From: Pseudomonas sp. ATCC PTA-122608
Lineage (GTDB): Bacteria > Pseudomonadota > Gammaproteobacteria > Pseudomonadales > Pseudomonadaceae
Assembly (NCBI RefSeq): GCF_001952855.1
Contig: NZ_LPNO01000003.1
Coordinates: 47,503 to 111,502 of the forward strand
DNA length: 64,000 nt
Reading direction: 5' to 3'
A program made the position numbers and the translations under genes. This document shows, one piece after another, positions 8,586 through 22,167 of this stretch (its first letter is position 1; each line of letters starts with the position of its first letter). The notes beneath the pieces are model-generated. The model did not search any database, was not told the DNA's origin, and was given only the letters and a program-made list of their open reading frames with translations.

Positions 8586-11500
8586 GCCTTCAATCCTGCG
8601 TGTAGATCCTGCAAGCGACGCACGGTTTTTTCAGGACCGAACTTGAGCGCTTCGCAGATAGCTTCGCCAGCAGCAATGGTAGTGGTGCAGTAGATCTTGT
8701 GCTGCAAGGCGTTACGACGAATGGAGTAGGAGTCCGCGATCGACTGGCGACCTTCGGTGGTGTTGATGATCAGGGTAACTTCGTCATTCTTGATCATGTC
8801 GACCACGTGTGGACGGCCTTCCGTCACCTTGTTCACGCGACGTACTTTCAGTCCGGCAGCCTCGATCAGCTTGGCGGTCCCGGCAGTAGCCACGACTTCG
8901 AAGCCCAAGTTGATCAGATCACGGGCCACGCCCGCAACCAGTGGCTTGTCATCATCGCGCACGCTGATGAACGCAGTACCGCCGGTCGGCAGCACTTCGC
9001 TGGCGCCCATCTGGGCTTTGGCGAACGCTTCACCGAAGGTATCGCCCACGCCCATCACTTCACCGGTGGACTTCATCTCTGGGCCCAGGATCGGGTCCAC
9101 ACCAGGGAATTTGGCGAATGGGAACACCGCCTCTTTCACGCTGTAGAAGTTCGGAATGATTTCCTTGGTGAAACCGATTTCCTTCAAGGTCTTACCGGCC
9201 ATCACACGGGCTGCAATCATCGCCAGGGACACACCGATGCACTTGGAAACAAATGGCACGGTACGCGAAGCGCGCGGGTTGACTTCGATGACGTAGATGT
9301 CTTCGCCTTGCAGCGCCAACTGTACGTTCATCAGGCCAACCACACCCAGTTCCAGGGCCATTTTCTTGACCTGTTCGCGCATCTCGTCCTGGATGTGCGC
9401 AGGCAGCGAGTACGGCGGCAGCGAGCAAGCGGAGTCACCGGAGTGAACGCCAGCCTGTTCGATGTGCTGCATGATCGCGCCGATCACCACATCGGTGCCG
9501 TCGCAGACCGCATCCACGTCCATCTCGATGGCGCAGTTAAGGAAGTGGTCCAGCAGCACCGGGCTGTCGTTGGACACTTTCACCGCATCACGCAGGTAAC
9601 GCTTGAGTTCGTCTTCTTCGTAGACGATTTCCATCGCCCGGCCGCCCAGTACGTAGGACGGACGCACCACCAGCGGGTAACCAATCTTGCTCGCTGCGCG
9701 GATCGCTTCGTCTTCGCTGCGCACAGTGGCGTTTGGCGGCTGACGCAGGTTCAGGCGCTCAACCATCTGCTGGAAGCGCTCACGGTCTTCGGCACGGTCG
9801 ATAGCGTCAGGGCTGGTACCGATGATCGGTACGCCAGCAGCTTCAAGTGCGCGAGCCAGTTTCAACGGGGTTTGGCCGCCGTACTGAACGATCACGCCTT
9901 TTGGCTTCTCGACGCGGCAGATCTCCAGTACGTCTTCCAGCGTTACCGGCTCGAAGTACAGACGGTCGGAAGTGTCGTAGTCGGTGGAAACAGTTTCCGG
10001 GTTGCAGTTGACCATGATGGTCTCGTACCCGTCTTCGCGCAGGGCGAGAGCGGCGTGTACGCAGCAATAATCGAACTCGATGCCTTGGCCGATACGGTTT
10101 GGACCGCCACCCAGGATCATGATTTTGTCGCGGCCCGACGGCGCTGCTTCGCACTCCTCCTCGTAGGTGGAGTACATATACGCCGTGTCGGTTGCGAACT
10201 CGGCCGCACAGGTATCAACGCGCTTGTAGACCGGGAAGATATCCAGCTTGTGGCGATGCGTGCGCAGGTTCTTTTCGGTCACGCCCAGCAGCTTGGCCAA
10301 ACGCATGTCGGAGAAGCCTTTGCGCTTGAGGCGGAACATCAGGTCGCGGTCGATAGAAGACAGACCGAGGGTCTTGACCTTCTCTTCTTCCTTGATCAGA
10401 TCTTCGATCTGTACCAGGAACCACGGGTCGATCATGTTCATGCCGAAGATGTCTTCGACGGTCATGCCGGCGCGGAAAGCATCGGCCACGTACCAGATAC
10501 GCTCGGCACCCGGCACGGTCAGCTCGCGCTTGAGCACGCTCATGCTTTCCGGATTGCTCAGGTCGAGTTTCTCGTCCAGGCCGCAAACACCCACTTCCAG
10601 GCCACGCAGGGCTTTCTGCAGGGACTCCTGGAAGGTCCGGCCGATGGCCATGACTTCACCGACCGACTTCATCTGAGTGGTCAGACGGGCGTCGGCTTTC
10701 GGGAATTTCTCGAAAGCGAAGCGTGGCAGCTTGGTGACGACGTAGTCGATCGACGGCTCGAAGGATGCCGGCGTCGCGCCGCCAGTGATTTCGTTCTGCA
10801 GCTCGTCCAATGTGTAACCGATCGCCAACTTGGCAGCGATGCGCGCAATCGGGAAGCCGGTAGCTTTCGATGCCAGCGCCGAAGAACGCGATACACGCGG
10901 GTTCATCTCGATCACAACCATGCGGCCAGTGTCCGGGCAGATGCCGAACTGGACGTTGGAGCCACCGGTTTCCACGCCAATCTCACGCAGTACCGCCAAA
11001 GAGGCGTTACGCATGATCTGGTATTCCTTGTCCGTCAGGGTCTGTGCCGGCGCAACGGTGATCGAGTCACCGGTGTGCACGCCCATTGGGTCAAAGTTTT
11101 CGATCGAGCAAACGATGATGCAGTTGTCCTTCTTATCGCGGACAACCTCCATCTCATATTCTTTCCAGCCGATCAGGGATTCGTCGATCAGCAGCTCTTT
11201 GGTCGGAGACAAGTCCAGACCGCGGGCGCAGATTTCTTCGAACTCTTCACGGTTGTAGGCGATACCGCCACCGGTGCCGCCCATGGTGAAGGACGGCCGG
11301 ATGATGCACGGGAAGCCAAGCTTCTCGAGGACCGCATTGGCCTCTTCCATGCTGTGGGCGATACCGGAACGCGGGCAATCAAGGCCGATGGACTTCATGG
11401 CCTTGTCGAAACGCGAACGGTCTTCAGCCTTGTCGATGGTGTCGGCATTGGCGCCGATCATCTCTACGCCGAACTTCTCCAGGACGCCTTCGCGCTCAAG

Positions 11501-11803
11501 GTCCAGTGCGCAGTTCAGAGCGGTCTGGCCACCCATGGTTGGCAGCAGCGCGTCCGGACGCTCTTTTTCGATGATCTTGGCAACGGTCTGCCACTTGATC
11601 GGCTCGATGTAGGTGGCGTCGGCCATGTCCGGGTCGGTCATGATGGTGGCCGGGTTGGAGTTCACCAGGATGACGCGATAACCCTCTTCGCGCAGGGCTT
11701 TACAGGCCTGGGCGCCGGAGTAGTCGAATTCGCAGGCCTGGCCGATCACGATCGGGCCAGCGCCGAGAATCAGGATGCTTTTTATGTCTGTACGTTTTGG
11801 CAT
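8582..11803 (-). CDS. carB: Carbamoyl-phosphate synthase large subunit
   Basis: A 1073-aa synthetase making carbamoyl phosphate for arginine and pyrimidines, partnered with CarA. The internal duplication is clear: [19 protein letters not shown] at the N-terminus and [19 protein letters not shown] near residue 560 start the two ATP-grasp halves. [17 protein letters not shown] and [17 protein letters not shown] are the matching later motifs. The C-terminal MGS-like regulatory domain spans about 940-1073. The ATG at 11801-11803 restores the known MPKRTDIKS start; a TTG 15 nt upstream is an alternative. Confidence 0.97.
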   Translation of the reverse strand: MPKRTDIKSILILGAGPIVIGQACEFDYSGAQACKALREEGYRVILVNSNPATIMTDPDMADATYIEPIKWQTVAKIIEKERPDALLPTMGGQTALNCALDLEREGVLEKFGVEMIGANADTIDKAEDRSRFDKAMKSIGLDCPRSGIAHSMEEANAVLEKLGFPCIIRPSFTMGGTGGGIAYNREEFEEICARGLDLSPTKELLIDESLIGWKEYEMEVVRDKKDNCIIVCSIENFDPMGVHTGDSITVAPAQTLTDKEYQIMRNASLAVLREIGVETGGSNVQFGICPDTGRMVVIEMNPRVSRSSALASKATGFPIARIAAKLAIGYTLDELQNEITGGATPASFEPSIDYVVTKLPRFAFEKFPKADARLTTQMKSVGEVMAIGRTFQESLQKALRGLEVGVCGLDEKLDLSNPESMSVLKRELTVPGAERIWYVADAFRAGMTVEDIFGMNMIDPWFLVQIEDLIKEEEKVKTLGLSSIDRDLMFRLKRKGFSDMRLAKLLGVTEKNLRTHRHKLDIFPVYKRVDTCAAEFATDTAYMYSTYEEECEAAPSGRDKIMILGGGPNRIGQGIEFDYCCVHAALALREDGYETIMVNCNPETVSTDYDTSDRLYFEPVTLEDVLEICRVEKPKGVIVQYGGQTPLKLARALEAAGVPIIGTSPDAIDRAEDRERFQQMVERLNLRQPPNATVRSEDEAIRAASKIGYPLVVRPSYVLGGRAMEIVYEEDELKRYLRDAVKVSNDSPVLLDHFLNCAIEMDVDAVCDGTDVVIGAIMQHIEQAGVHSGDSACSLPPYSLPAHIQDEMREQVKKMALELGVVGLMNVQLALQGEDIYVIEVNPRASRTVPFVSKCIGVSLAMIAARVMAGKTLKEIGFTKEIIPNFYSVKEAVFPFAKFPGVDPILGPEMKSTGEVMGVGDTFGEAFAKAQMGASEVLPTGGTAFISVRDDDKPLVAGVARDLINLGFEVVATAGTAKLIEAAGLKVRRVNKVTEGRPHVVDMIKNDEVTLIINTTEGRQSIADSYSIRRNALQHKIYCTTTIAAGEAICEALKFGPEKTVRRLQDLHAGLKA

Positions 11804-11908
11804 GGGTTTGTCACTCAAATCCGCAGGTCAGTCGGCAAGCCGTCTTGAACAATCTTTGAAGAGCCCGAGGGGGCCGCCGGTTTCCCGGGCCACCCTCAGG
11901 CCGCTCAC

Positions 11909-13045
11909 TTAGCGTCGCTTGGCCATCTCATTGATGAAACGGTCGAACAGCGGTGCTACGTCGTTCGGGCCCGGGCTTGCTTCAGGGTGGCCCTGGAAGC
12001 TGAACGCGCTCTTGTCGGTGCGCTCGATGCCTTGCAGGGAACCGTCGAACAGCGACTTGTGAATCGCCCGGACGTTGCCCGGCAGCGTCGCTTCGTCCAC
12101 GGCAAAACCGTGGTTCTGGCTGGTGATCATCACAACGCCAGTGTCCAGATCCTGCACCGGGTGGTTGGCACCGTGGTGGCCGTGGCCCATTTTCAGGGTC
12201 TTGGCGCCGGAGGCCAGGGCCAGCAGCTGGTGGCCGAGGCAGATGCCGAATACCGGAATCTCGGTTTCCAGCACTTCCTTGATGGCCTTGATGGCGTAGT
12301 CGCAAGGCTCCGGGTCACCCGGGCCGTTGGACAGGAACACGCCGTCCGGCTGCAAAGCCAGTACGTCGCTGGCCGGGGCTTGCGCCGGCACCACGGTCAC
12401 GCGGCAACCGCGCTCGACCAGCATGCGCAGGATGTTGTGCTTGATACCGTAGTCGTAGGCAACAACGTGGTACGGCAGCTCGGAAGCTTCGATGGTTGCG
12501 TGGCTGTCGGTCTTCAAGTCCCATACAGTGGAGCGCCACTCGTACTTTTCCTTGGTGCTGACGACTTTCGCCAGGTCCATGCCTTTCAGGCCAGGAAAAC
12601 CTTGGGCCGCTGCAATCGCTGCTTCTTCGGAGATGTTGTCACCGGCCATGATGCAGCCGTTCTGCGAACCTTTTTCACGCAGGATGCGTGTCAGGCGACG
12701 CGTATCGATACCGGCGATCGCCACAACGTTGTTGGCTTTCAGGTAATCGGACAGGGACATCGTGTTACGCCAGTTGCTCGCAACCAGTGGCAGGTCACGA
12801 ATGACCAGGCCAGCCGACCAGACACGATCAGACTCGGCATCTTCCGGTGTAGTACCGGTGTTGCCGATGTGCGGATAGGTCAGGGTAACGATCTGTTGGG
12901 CGTAGGAAGGATCGGTAAGGATTTCCTGATAGCCTGTCATGGCGGTGTTGAACACCACCTCTCCAACGGTCTGACCGTCGGCTCCAATGGCTTCGCCGCG
13001 AAAAATGCTGCCATCAGCAAGGGCGAGTATGGCTGGCTTAGTCAA
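11909..13045 (-). CDS. carA: Carbamoyl-phosphate synthase small (glutaminase) subunit
   Basis: A 378-aa class I glutamine amidotransferase that delivers ammonia to CarB. The N-terminal half has the CarA domain with [17 protein letters not shown] near residue 33. The C-terminal half has the triad elbow [12 protein letters not shown] (Cys near residue 268) and the HPEASPGP segment with the catalytic His and Glu near residue 353. It begins [15 protein letters not shown] and has a GGGAGG Shine-Dalgarno. A terminator-like hairpin 46 bp upstream suggests attenuation. The gap to carB is 105 bp. Confidence 0.97.
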   Translation of the reverse strand: MTKPAILALADGSIFRGEAIGADGQTVGEVVFNTAMTGYQEILTDPSYAQQIVTLTYPHIGNTGTTPEDAESDRVWSAGLVIRDLPLVASNWRNTMSLSDYLKANNVVAIAGIDTRRLTRILREKGSQNGCIMAGDNISEEAAIAAAQGFPGLKGMDLAKVVSTKEKYEWRSTVWDLKTDSHATIEASELPYHVVAYDYGIKHNILRMLVERGCRVTVVPAQAPASDVLALQPDGVFLSNGPGDPEPCDYAIKAIKEVLETEIPVFGICLGHQLLALASGAKTLKMGHGHHGANHPVQDLDTGVVMITSQNHGFAVDEATLPGNVRAIHKSLFDGSLQGIERTDKSAFSFQGHPEASPGPNDVAPLFDRFINEMAKRR

Positions 13046-13090
13046 GAAGACCTCCCGTAAATAAAGCCTGAAAGGGCGATCGCAGGTTGT

Positions 13091-13128
13091 AAAAAAGCGG
13101 AGTGACGTATGGACACGTCACCCCGCTT
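13091..13128 (-). promoter_or_regulatory. Candidate carA leader attenuator (intrinsic-terminator hairpin)
   Basis: On the minus strand AAGCGG-G-GTGACGT and ACGTCAC-T-CCGCTT pair around a 6-nt loop and are followed by TTTTACAA. The T run ends about 45 nt before the carA ATG, and the dapB gene already has its own terminator further upstream. A terminator lying only in the carA leader fits pyrimidine- or arginine-responsive attenuation of carAB. That role is inferred from position. Confidence 0.6.
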
Positions 13129-13256
13129 CTTCACCGAATTATTCTGCGCGCTTTTAGTGGACACACTAAAGCTGTAGCTTACAGAAAAAGGCTTTTTTGG
13201 TCCACCGCTAATGAGCCTTAAAGGCAGGGGAATGCGACAGGACGTCGCTTAGCGGG

Positions 13257-13294
13257 TAAAAACGGGGCCTTAGAATAATCCTGAGGCCCCGTTT
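13257..13294 (-). terminator. Terminator of dapB
   Basis: Minus-strand arms AACGGGGCCTCAG and CTAAGGCCCCGTT surround a loop and are followed by TTTTTACC, 11 bp after the dapB stop. It closes the dnaJ-dapB transcript ahead of carA. Confidence 0.85.
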
Positions 13295-13304
13295 TAGCTA
13301 CTTC

Positions 13305-15246
<1,942 letters not shown>

Positions 15247-15562
15247 AAGTCTTTGCACTCTTAAGGACGTCCGGCAAAACCCTCCTGAGCCTTGCCAAAC
15301 TCGTTGAGCCCCAATACAGGCCCGGACCCAACTCACGTCAATTCAACGATCCTGGTCGTTACTGCTTTCAGCCGGCAACCGGCCAAAAACGCGGTGACTG
15401 TCGTCCGGAAAGCAGGAGCATTCCCGATCACACCGCCAGCATCCGAGCGTTGTCGCATGCTGTAAAAATTCGCGTACCCCAGACACGCCAACGCGGGAGC
15501 AAGCTCCCGCGCGGCGACATCCTACCAGTCACCGCTTGTAAGCGGTCAACCGGGCGACCAAG
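15247..15562. other. dnaK-dnaJ intergenic region
   Basis: A 316-bp gap without a credible gene. It holds a REP-like hairpin near the dnaK end (15492-15511) and the dnaJ ribosome-binding region (GGAGGG near 15285, AAG run before the ATG). I see no sigma-32 box as clear as those before grpE and dnaK, so dnaJ may be read partly through from dnaK or from a weaker promoter. Confidence 0.6.
15492..15511. repeat. REP-like palindrome
   Basis: Perfect 9-bp arms CGCGGGAGC / GCTCCCGCG around AA. The GCGGGAGCAAGCTCCC core matches the common extragenic palindrome of P. fluorescens-group genomes. It lies 51 bp after the dnaK stop and may also serve as its transcript end. Confidence 0.65.
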
Positions 15563-17479
<1,917 letters not shown>

Positions 17480-17558
17480 GATTTACTCTCCCGAAACTTG
17501 GATTTTTTTGCCGCAGCAGTGGTGGCTAACTGCGGCATGACTTAAACGCTTGACTTAT

Positions 17559-17586
17559 AGATGGGGCCGTTACGACTTATTTCAAG
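17559..17586 (-). promoter_or_regulatory. Sigma-32 promoter of dnaK, overlapping the grpE stop codon
   Basis: On the minus strand CTTGAAA is followed after 13 nt by CCCCATCT, a match to the heat-shock consensus CTTGAAA-N11-15-CCCCATNT. The TGA inside the -35 box is the grpE stop codon. It lies about 80 nt upstream of dnaK. Confidence 0.88.
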
Positions 17587-18142
17587 CCTGCTCATCAATC
17601 GAAGGTGCAACAGGTGCAGGAGCCTTGCTCACTACAACCATCGCCGGGCGCAGCAAGCGACCGTTGAGCTGGTAACCCTTCTGGAACACCTTCAATACGC
17701 TGTTCGGCTCAAGATCAGCGTTTTCCTGCATCGCCATCGCTTGATGATGCTCGGCATTGAACGGCTCACCGCCTTGCGGATCGATGGCTTCCAGCTGATA
17801 ACGCTTCAGGGTGTCCTGGAACATTTTCAGGGTCAGTTCGATCCCTTCGCGCATTGGGCGGATGTTTTCGTCGTCCGGGTTGGACAGCTCAAGGCCACGC
17901 TCCAGGCTGTCGATGATCGGCAACAGATCACCGGCAAATTTTTCCAGGGCGAATTTGTGAGCCTTTTCTACATCCTGCTCGGCGCGGCGGCGGACGTTCT
18001 GCAGATCAGCGGCAACACGCAACGATTGATCCTGTGCGCCGGCCAATTGCTCTTCGAGCACTTGCACACGAGCTGCCAGGTCTTCACCTGCTGCCTGGTT
18101 GGCGTCTGGATTTTGCGTATCCTGCGTCTGTTCGTCAGCCAT
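17582..18142 (-). CDS. grpE: Nucleotide exchange factor GrpE
   Basis: A 186-aa co-chaperone that releases ADP from DnaK. It has an acidic, Gln-rich N-terminus ([16 protein letters not shown]). A long coiled coil follows at about residues 25-85, containing [20 protein letters not shown]. The C-terminal beta domain has [20 protein letters not shown]. Length is normal. It heads the grpE-dnaK-dnaJ-dapB group and has its own sigma-32 promoter. Confidence 0.96.
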   Translation of the reverse strand: MADEQTQDTQNPDANQAAGEDLAARVQVLEEQLAGAQDQSLRVAADLQNVRRRAEQDVEKAHKFALEKFAGDLLPIIDSLERGLELSNPDDENIRPMREGIELTLKMFQDTLKRYQLEAIDPQGGEPFNAEHHQAMAMQENADLEPNSVLKVFQKGYQLNGRLLRPAMVVVSKAPAPVAPSIDEQA

Positions 18143-18195
18143 AGATTTCTCCTTTCAAAATCATGCGCGAACTCGACTCGCGCTTCTGTTCCGGT

Positions 18196-18223
18196 ATATG
18201 GGGCCACAATTTTCAGGTTCAAG
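18196..18223 (-). promoter_or_regulatory. Sigma-32 promoter of grpE
   Basis: Minus strand: CTTGAA, 14-nt spacer, CCCCATAT, about 55 nt upstream of the grpE ATG. It matches the heat-shock promoter consensus and lies in the divergent grpE-recN gap. Confidence 0.85.
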
Positions 18224-18395
18224 GGTTGAGGCGTTACCAAAAGTCTTTCACTTGCCCTGGATCAATTCTTCCCGGTCATTCCCCGTCGCACTTAAAAAGC
18301 CAGCCATTCAAGCAAATCGGACTAAGCATCAGGATTGTCACCCCCAAACAAAACACTGTATAAATAACCAGACCTAAAGCCTGGGAGCGGCCGTC

Positions 18396-20069
18396 ATGCT
18401 GGTGCACCTGTCCGTACATAACTACGCCATCGTTGAACATCTGGATCTTGAACTGGATCGCGGGATGAGCGTAATCACAGGCGAAACCGGCGCCGGTAAG
18501 TCGATCATGCTCGACGCCCTGGGCCTGACCCTGGGTGATCGCGCCGACAGCGGCGTGGTTCGCCCGGGCGCCGATAAGGCCGACATCCTCGCCACCTTTG
18601 ACCTGGCCGACATCCCGGAAGCCGAGGTCTGGCTTGCCGAGCGCGACCTTAATAATGAAGGACCGTGCATCCTGCGCCGGGTGATCACTGCCGAAGGGCG
18701 CTCCCGCGGCTATATAAATGGCACACCCTGCCCGCTTGGCGACTTGAAAGCCCTGGGCGAGCTGCTGATCGATATCCATAGCCAGCATGAACACCAATCC
18801 CTGCTGAAAACCGACACCCATCGCCGACTTCTCGACGAGTATGCCGGTGCCACCGACCTTGCACGCCAGGTGCAATTGGCCGCTCAGCGCTGGCGCCAAA
18901 CCCGCCAGGAACTGGAGCGCCTCTCCAACTCCGGCGATGAGCAGCGCGCCCGCCACCAACTGCTCAGCTATCAACTGGAAGAGCTGGAAAGCCTGGGGCT
19001 CGGCGAGACGGAACTGGAGCAACTGGAGCAGGAACACAAAAACCTGACCAACGCCGAAACCCTGCTGGGCATTTGCCGGCAAGTGGTGGAACAGTGCAGC
19101 GAAAGTGATTCCGGCAATGTGCTCAACGCCCTGACGGCGAGCCTCAATCGCCTGTCCAGCGTGAACAATGCCTCCGGCTCACTGAATGAAGCCACCACGT
19201 TGCTGACCAGCGCGCAAATTCAGGTAGAAGAAGCCGTCGGCGAGCTGAACCGCTTTCTCGATCACTTCGATGCCGACCCGGCTCGCCTGCAGGATATAGA
19301 AGAGCGCCTGGACACCATCTACACCCTGGCGCGCAAACACCGGATCCAGCCGACCGAAGTCGCGACCATGCAGCAAAAGCTGCTGGATGAAATCGAAACC
19401 CTGAATGCCAATGATGAATCCATTGAGCGACTGGGCGAAGAGTTGGCGTCCTTTGCTCGCCACTATCAGGAAAAAGCCCGAGAGCTGAGCGACCTGCGTC
19501 ATCAGGCTGCCACTGGCCTGGCCAGTGCGGTAGAACAGGAAATCCAGCGATTGGGCATGCCCGGCGGGCGTTTCACCATCGAGCTGCACACCAACACCAG
19601 CAACGAGCTGCTGCCTAACGGGCTTGAGCAGGTAGAGCTGCTGGTCAGTGCGAACCCAGGCCAACCACTCAAGGCGCTGGCCAAAGTGGCATCCGGCGGC
19701 GAACTGTCGCGGATCAGCCTCGCGATCCAGGTGATCACGGCCCAGACCTCACGCGTGCCAACGCTGGTATTCGATGAAGTGGACGTCGGGATCGGCGGCC
19801 CGACTGCCGAGATTGTTGGTCAACTATTGCGCCGACTGGGCGATCGCGGCCAGGTACTGACCGTCACTCACTTGCCACAAGTGGCTGCTCAAGGGCACCA
19901 GCACCTATTCGTGCACAAGGTACGGGGCAGCGATGCCACTCATACCGCCGTGTCCAAGCTGAACAAGACCGAACGGGTAGAAGAAGTCGCGCGGATGCTC
20001 GGAGGCATTGACCTGACCAAAGAATCCTTGGCTCACGCGAAGAAAATGGTGGTCACCGCGAAGGTCTAA
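18396..20069 (+). CDS. recN: DNA repair protein RecN
   Basis: A 557-aa SMC-like ATPase acting in double-strand-break repair. Walker A ITGETGAGKSIMLDAL is near residue 30. A long coiled-coil-rich centre follows (about residues 160-370), then the signature KVASGGELSRISLAIQ near residue 430 and Walker B PTLVFDEVDVGIGGPTAE near residue 456. The protein begins MLVHLSVHNYAIVEHLDLEL. It is divergent from grpE and convergent with fur across a perfect palindrome. Confidence 0.97.
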   Translation: MLVHLSVHNYAIVEHLDLELDRGMSVITGETGAGKSIMLDALGLTLGDRADSGVVRPGADKADILATFDLADIPEAEVWLAERDLNNEGPCILRRVITAEGRSRGYINGTPCPLGDLKALGELLIDIHSQHEHQSLLKTDTHRRLLDEYAGATDLARQVQLAAQRWRQTRQELERLSNSGDEQRARHQLLSYQLEELESLGLGETELEQLEQEHKNLTNAETLLGICRQVVEQCSESDSGNVLNALTASLNRLSSVNNASGSLNEATTLLTSAQIQVEEAVGELNRFLDHFDADPARLQDIEERLDTIYTLARKHRIQPTEVATMQQKLLDEIETLNANDESIERLGEELASFARHYQEKARELSDLRHQAATGLASAVEQEIQRLGMPGGRFTIELHTNTSNELLPNGLEQVELLVSANPGQPLKALAKVASGGELSRISLAIQVITAQTSRVPTLVFDEVDVGIGGPTAEIVGQLLRRLGDRGQVLTVTHLPQVAAQGHQHLFVHKVRGSDATHTAVSKLNKTERVEEVARMLGGIDLTKESLAHAKKMVVTAKV

Positions 20070-20107
20070 GGCTCAGCTCACTGATCCTTTTCTTTCTATA
20101 GAAAGCA

Positions 20108-20133
20108 CGAAGGCGACCCTAGGGTCGCCTTCG
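20108..20133. terminator. Bidirectional terminator between recN and fur
   Basis: A perfect 26-bp palindrome with half-site CGAAGGCGACCCT sits between the convergent stops of recN and fur. T runs are weak on both sides, but the stem is very stable and the position fits a shared terminator. Confidence 0.75.
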
Positions 20134-20165
20134 ATCGTTTCGCAGAGTGAATCTGCGTAGCTTTC

Positions 20166-20570
20166 TTACTTTTTCTTACGTATGTAGAGAACCAGATTGT
20201 GGTCCACCAAATCGAATCCATGCTGCTCAGCGATCATGTGCTGGAGCTTCTCGATTTCCGGACTGGTGAACTCGATAACCTCATTGGTATCCAGGTCAAC
20301 CATGTGGTCGTGATGACCGCCGTCGGCCAATTCAAACACTGCATGACCGCCGTCGAAATTATGACGAACCACCAGTCCTGCTGCTTCAAACTGGGTCAGT
20401 ACACGGTAAACCGTGGCCAGGCCGACGTCCTCGTTAGACTCCATCAGTGCCTTGTATACATCCTCGGCACTCATGTGGCGCTGCTCAGCAGAATCGAGCA
20501 TTTGTAGAATCTTGACTCGTGGCAGAGTCACTTTAAGACCGGCTTTGCGTAGTTCGCTATTTTCAACCAT
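20166..20570 (-). CDS. fur: Ferric uptake regulator Fur
   Basis: A 134-aa iron-responsive repressor. The winged helix spans residues 1-80 (LKVTLPRVKILQML, recognition helix GLATVYRVLTQFEAAGL). Metal ligands include GGHHDHMVD near residue 88 and the C-terminal His residues. It lacks the C-terminal CxxC zinc site, as in Pseudomonas Fur. The ATG at 20568-20570 gives the known MVENSELRKAGLK start; the frame stays open 96 nt upstream without a better start. It is divergent from bamE, the conserved pair in this genus. Confidence 0.96.
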   Translation of the reverse strand: MVENSELRKAGLKVTLPRVKILQMLDSAEQRHMSAEDVYKALMESNEDVGLATVYRVLTQFEAAGLVVRHNFDGGHAVFELADGGHHDHMVDLDTNEVIEFTSPEIEKLQHMIAEQHGFDLVDHNLVLYIRKKK

Positions 20571-20668
20571 GGTTAGCTTTCTCGCGGATGCTGCTTCGCA
20601 GCTTCTCTTAATACGGGTATGATCGGCGTTTACGTTGTCCCAGCCAAGATAGTGGAAGTCGCCCACCG

Positions 20669-21196
20669 ATGCAAAACACCAAGCTCTTGCTAACCAGTTT
20701 CACCTTTGTGGGACTGCTCGCACTCGCCGGTTGTTCATTCCCCGGGGTTTACAAAATCGACATCCAGCAGGGCAATGTCGTCACGCAGGACATGATAGAC
20801 CAGTTACGCCCGGGAATGACCCGACGGCAAGTACGGTTTATCATGGGCAATCCCCTGCTGACCGACACATTCCATGCCGATCGCTGGGATTATCTCTATA
20901 GCATCCAACCTGGTGGCGGTGAACGCCAGCAGGAGCGGGTCAGCGTCATCTTCAATGGCAATGATCAGCTCACCAGCCTGTCGGGGGACTTCAAACCGGG
21001 CGTAAGCCGCGATGAAGCCTTGCTGGGCAAGGACACCGGCACCACCACTCCTGCGCCCGCGCAGAATGAGGAAAAGCCCAAGTCCGAAGTACCGGCCAAG
21101 CCTGGCTCCTTGCTGGACGAGATCCAGAAAGGCGTCGACGGCGTGCAAACCGTTCCGGTGCCAACTCCAGAACCTCTGGACGCCAGCCCGCAGTAA
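20669..21196 (+). CDS. bamE: Outer-membrane assembly lipoprotein BamE (OmlA/SmpA)
   Basis: A 175-aa lipoprotein of the BAM complex. The signal peptide ends in the lipobox LAGC (Cys near residue 22). The SmpA/OmlA domain follows ([20 protein letters not shown], then [19 protein letters not shown] near residue 47 and WDYLYS). The C-terminal extension is Pro-, Glu- and Ala-rich and probably disordered; it is longer than in E. coli BamE. It is divergent from fur and followed by a good terminator. Confidence 0.95.
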   Translation: MQNTKLLLTSFTFVGLLALAGCSFPGVYKIDIQQGNVVTQDMIDQLRPGMTRRQVRFIMGNPLLTDTFHADRWDYLYSIQPGGGERQQERVSVIFNGNDQLTSLSGDFKPGVSRDEALLGKDTGTTTPAPAQNEEKPKSEVPAKPGSLLDEIQKGVDGVQTVPVPTPEPLDASPQ

Positions 21197-21213
21197 GTTT
21201 GTAACGTTCGATC

Positions 21214-21238
21214 AAAAGCCCGGCATGCCGGGCTTTTT
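21214..21238 (+). terminator. Terminator of bamE
   Basis: AAAAGCCCGGC-AT-GCCGGGCTTTTT, 18 bp after the bamE stop. It is a symmetrical A-stem-T structure and could also stop rnfH transcripts coming the other way. Confidence 0.9.
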
Positions 21239-21258
21239 GTTGCCTGCCGTTTCGCAAG

Positions 21259-21573
21259 CTATGAATTCTGCTGTTTTGCCTTGGCAGCCTTCGCCGCACG
21301 CAAGCGACGTATCTCCATCGGATCTGCCAGCAATGGCCGATAGATCTCGATTCGGTCTCCATCCCGCACACAGCGAACATCCGCGTCCGCAACCACCTTG
21401 CCGAAAACCCCCAAAGGGCAACTCTCCAGATTCAGCTCCGGGAATTGCGCGGCCATTCCAGAACCCTGCACCGCCGCCCTGAGGCTTGAACCCGACGCTA
21501 CTGCCAGGCTCATCAACACCTGGCGATCCACCGCGGCGTACACCACCTCGACTTCAACCAATGGCTCAGCCAT
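21259..21573 (-). CDS. rnfH: RnfH-family (UPF0125) ubiquitin-fold protein
   Basis: A 104-aa protein with the RnfH/RatB beta-grasp fold. The hallmarks are VEVVYA at the N-terminus, the central CPLGVFGKVV and the C-terminal DGDRIEIYRPLLADPMEIRR. The Lys/Ala-rich tail is typical. The cellular role is not well defined. The gene overlaps the end of ratA by 8 bp, the conserved ratA-rnfH pair next to smpB and bamE. Confidence 0.9.
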   Translation of the reverse strand: MAEPLVEVEVVYAAVDRQVLMSLAVASGSSLRAAVQGSGMAAQFPELNLESCPLGVFGKVVADADVRCVRDGDRIEIYRPLLADPMEIRRLRAAKAAKAKQQNS

Positions 21574-22000
21574 GCATTTGCTTGGCGCGTTGGCAGAACG
21601 CGTCCACTAGCGTATTGGCCGCTTGATTGAACAACGGGCCCAAGGTGGCACGCACGATAGGGCCGGCATAATCGAACGACAGGTCCAGGCTGATCTTGCA
21701 GGCCTTTTCATTCAAAGCCTTGAACACCCACACGCCATGCAGCTGAGTGAACGGGCCTTCCTCGAGATTCATCTCGATGGACTGCCCGGGCACCAGCGTG
21801 TTGCGCGTGACAAAGTGCTGGCTCAAGCCGCCCTTAGCGACACCCACGCTGGCGAGCATATGCTCATCACTGCTCTCCAATACCTCAGCAGTTGAACACC
21901 AAGGCAGGAACTCCGGGTAACGCGCCACGTCGTTGACCAGGTCATAGAGCGCCTGTGCCGGATAAGGCAGCAGGGCCGAACGTTGAATATGCGTCGTCAT
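21566..22000 (-). CDS. ratA: RatA-like START/polyketide-cyclase domain protein
   Basis: A 144-aa protein of the START-like RatA/Coq10 family, with the N-terminal VNDVARYPEFLPWCSTAEVL and the C-terminal helix ATLGPLFNQAANTLVDAFCQRA. In E. coli RatA has been reported to block 70S formation, while mitochondrial homologues bind coenzyme Q; the role here is inferred from the family only. The ATG at 21998-22000 gives the family start MTTHIQRSALL. It is divergent from smpB. Confidence 0.9.
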   Translation of the reverse strand: MTTHIQRSALLPYPAQALYDLVNDVARYPEFLPWCSTAEVLESSDEHMLASVGVAKGGLSQHFVTRNTLVPGQSIEMNLEEGPFTQLHGVWVFKALNEKACKISLDLSFDYAGPIVRATLGPLFNQAANTLVDAFCQRAKQMHG

Positions 22001-22152
22001 GTGAGCGTTATTTCCACAGCTGAGCGGCAAACATCGCGAAAGGACAACAGGATTCGCGAAAGAAAAAATCAAAAAACAGCCTACATTGTCCGGGATTCAT
22101 TCAACACGCTCAAGCACGCAGGTTGACCGTAGCCGACGCGCTCGCAACTCCC

Positions 22153-22158
22153 TATAAT
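22153..22158 (+). promoter_or_regulatory. Perfect -10 box immediately upstream of smpB
   Basis: TATAAT lies only 9 bp before the smpB ATG. A start of transcription about 7 nt downstream would fall at roughly 22165, leaving almost no 5' untranslated region. A TTGACC at 22123 is too far (24-nt spacer) to be a normal -35. Confidence 0.6.
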
Positions 22159-22167
22159 GCCGCCCCT

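Noticed and set aside
8699-11848. Long open frame (1049 codons) on the plus strand opposite carB
   Set aside because: carB is certain on the minus strand. The plus frame has a biased His/Asp/Val composition typical of antisense to a GC-rich gene, and shows no domain.
17509-17537. Hairpin between grpE and dnaK as a terminator
   Set aside because: The minus strand, in which both genes are read, has an A run rather than a T run after the stem. It is more likely a 5' leader structure of dnaK.
22123-22158. TTGACC plus TATAAT as a standard smpB promoter
   Set aside because: The spacer is 24 nt, too long for sigma-70. Only the -10 box is accepted.
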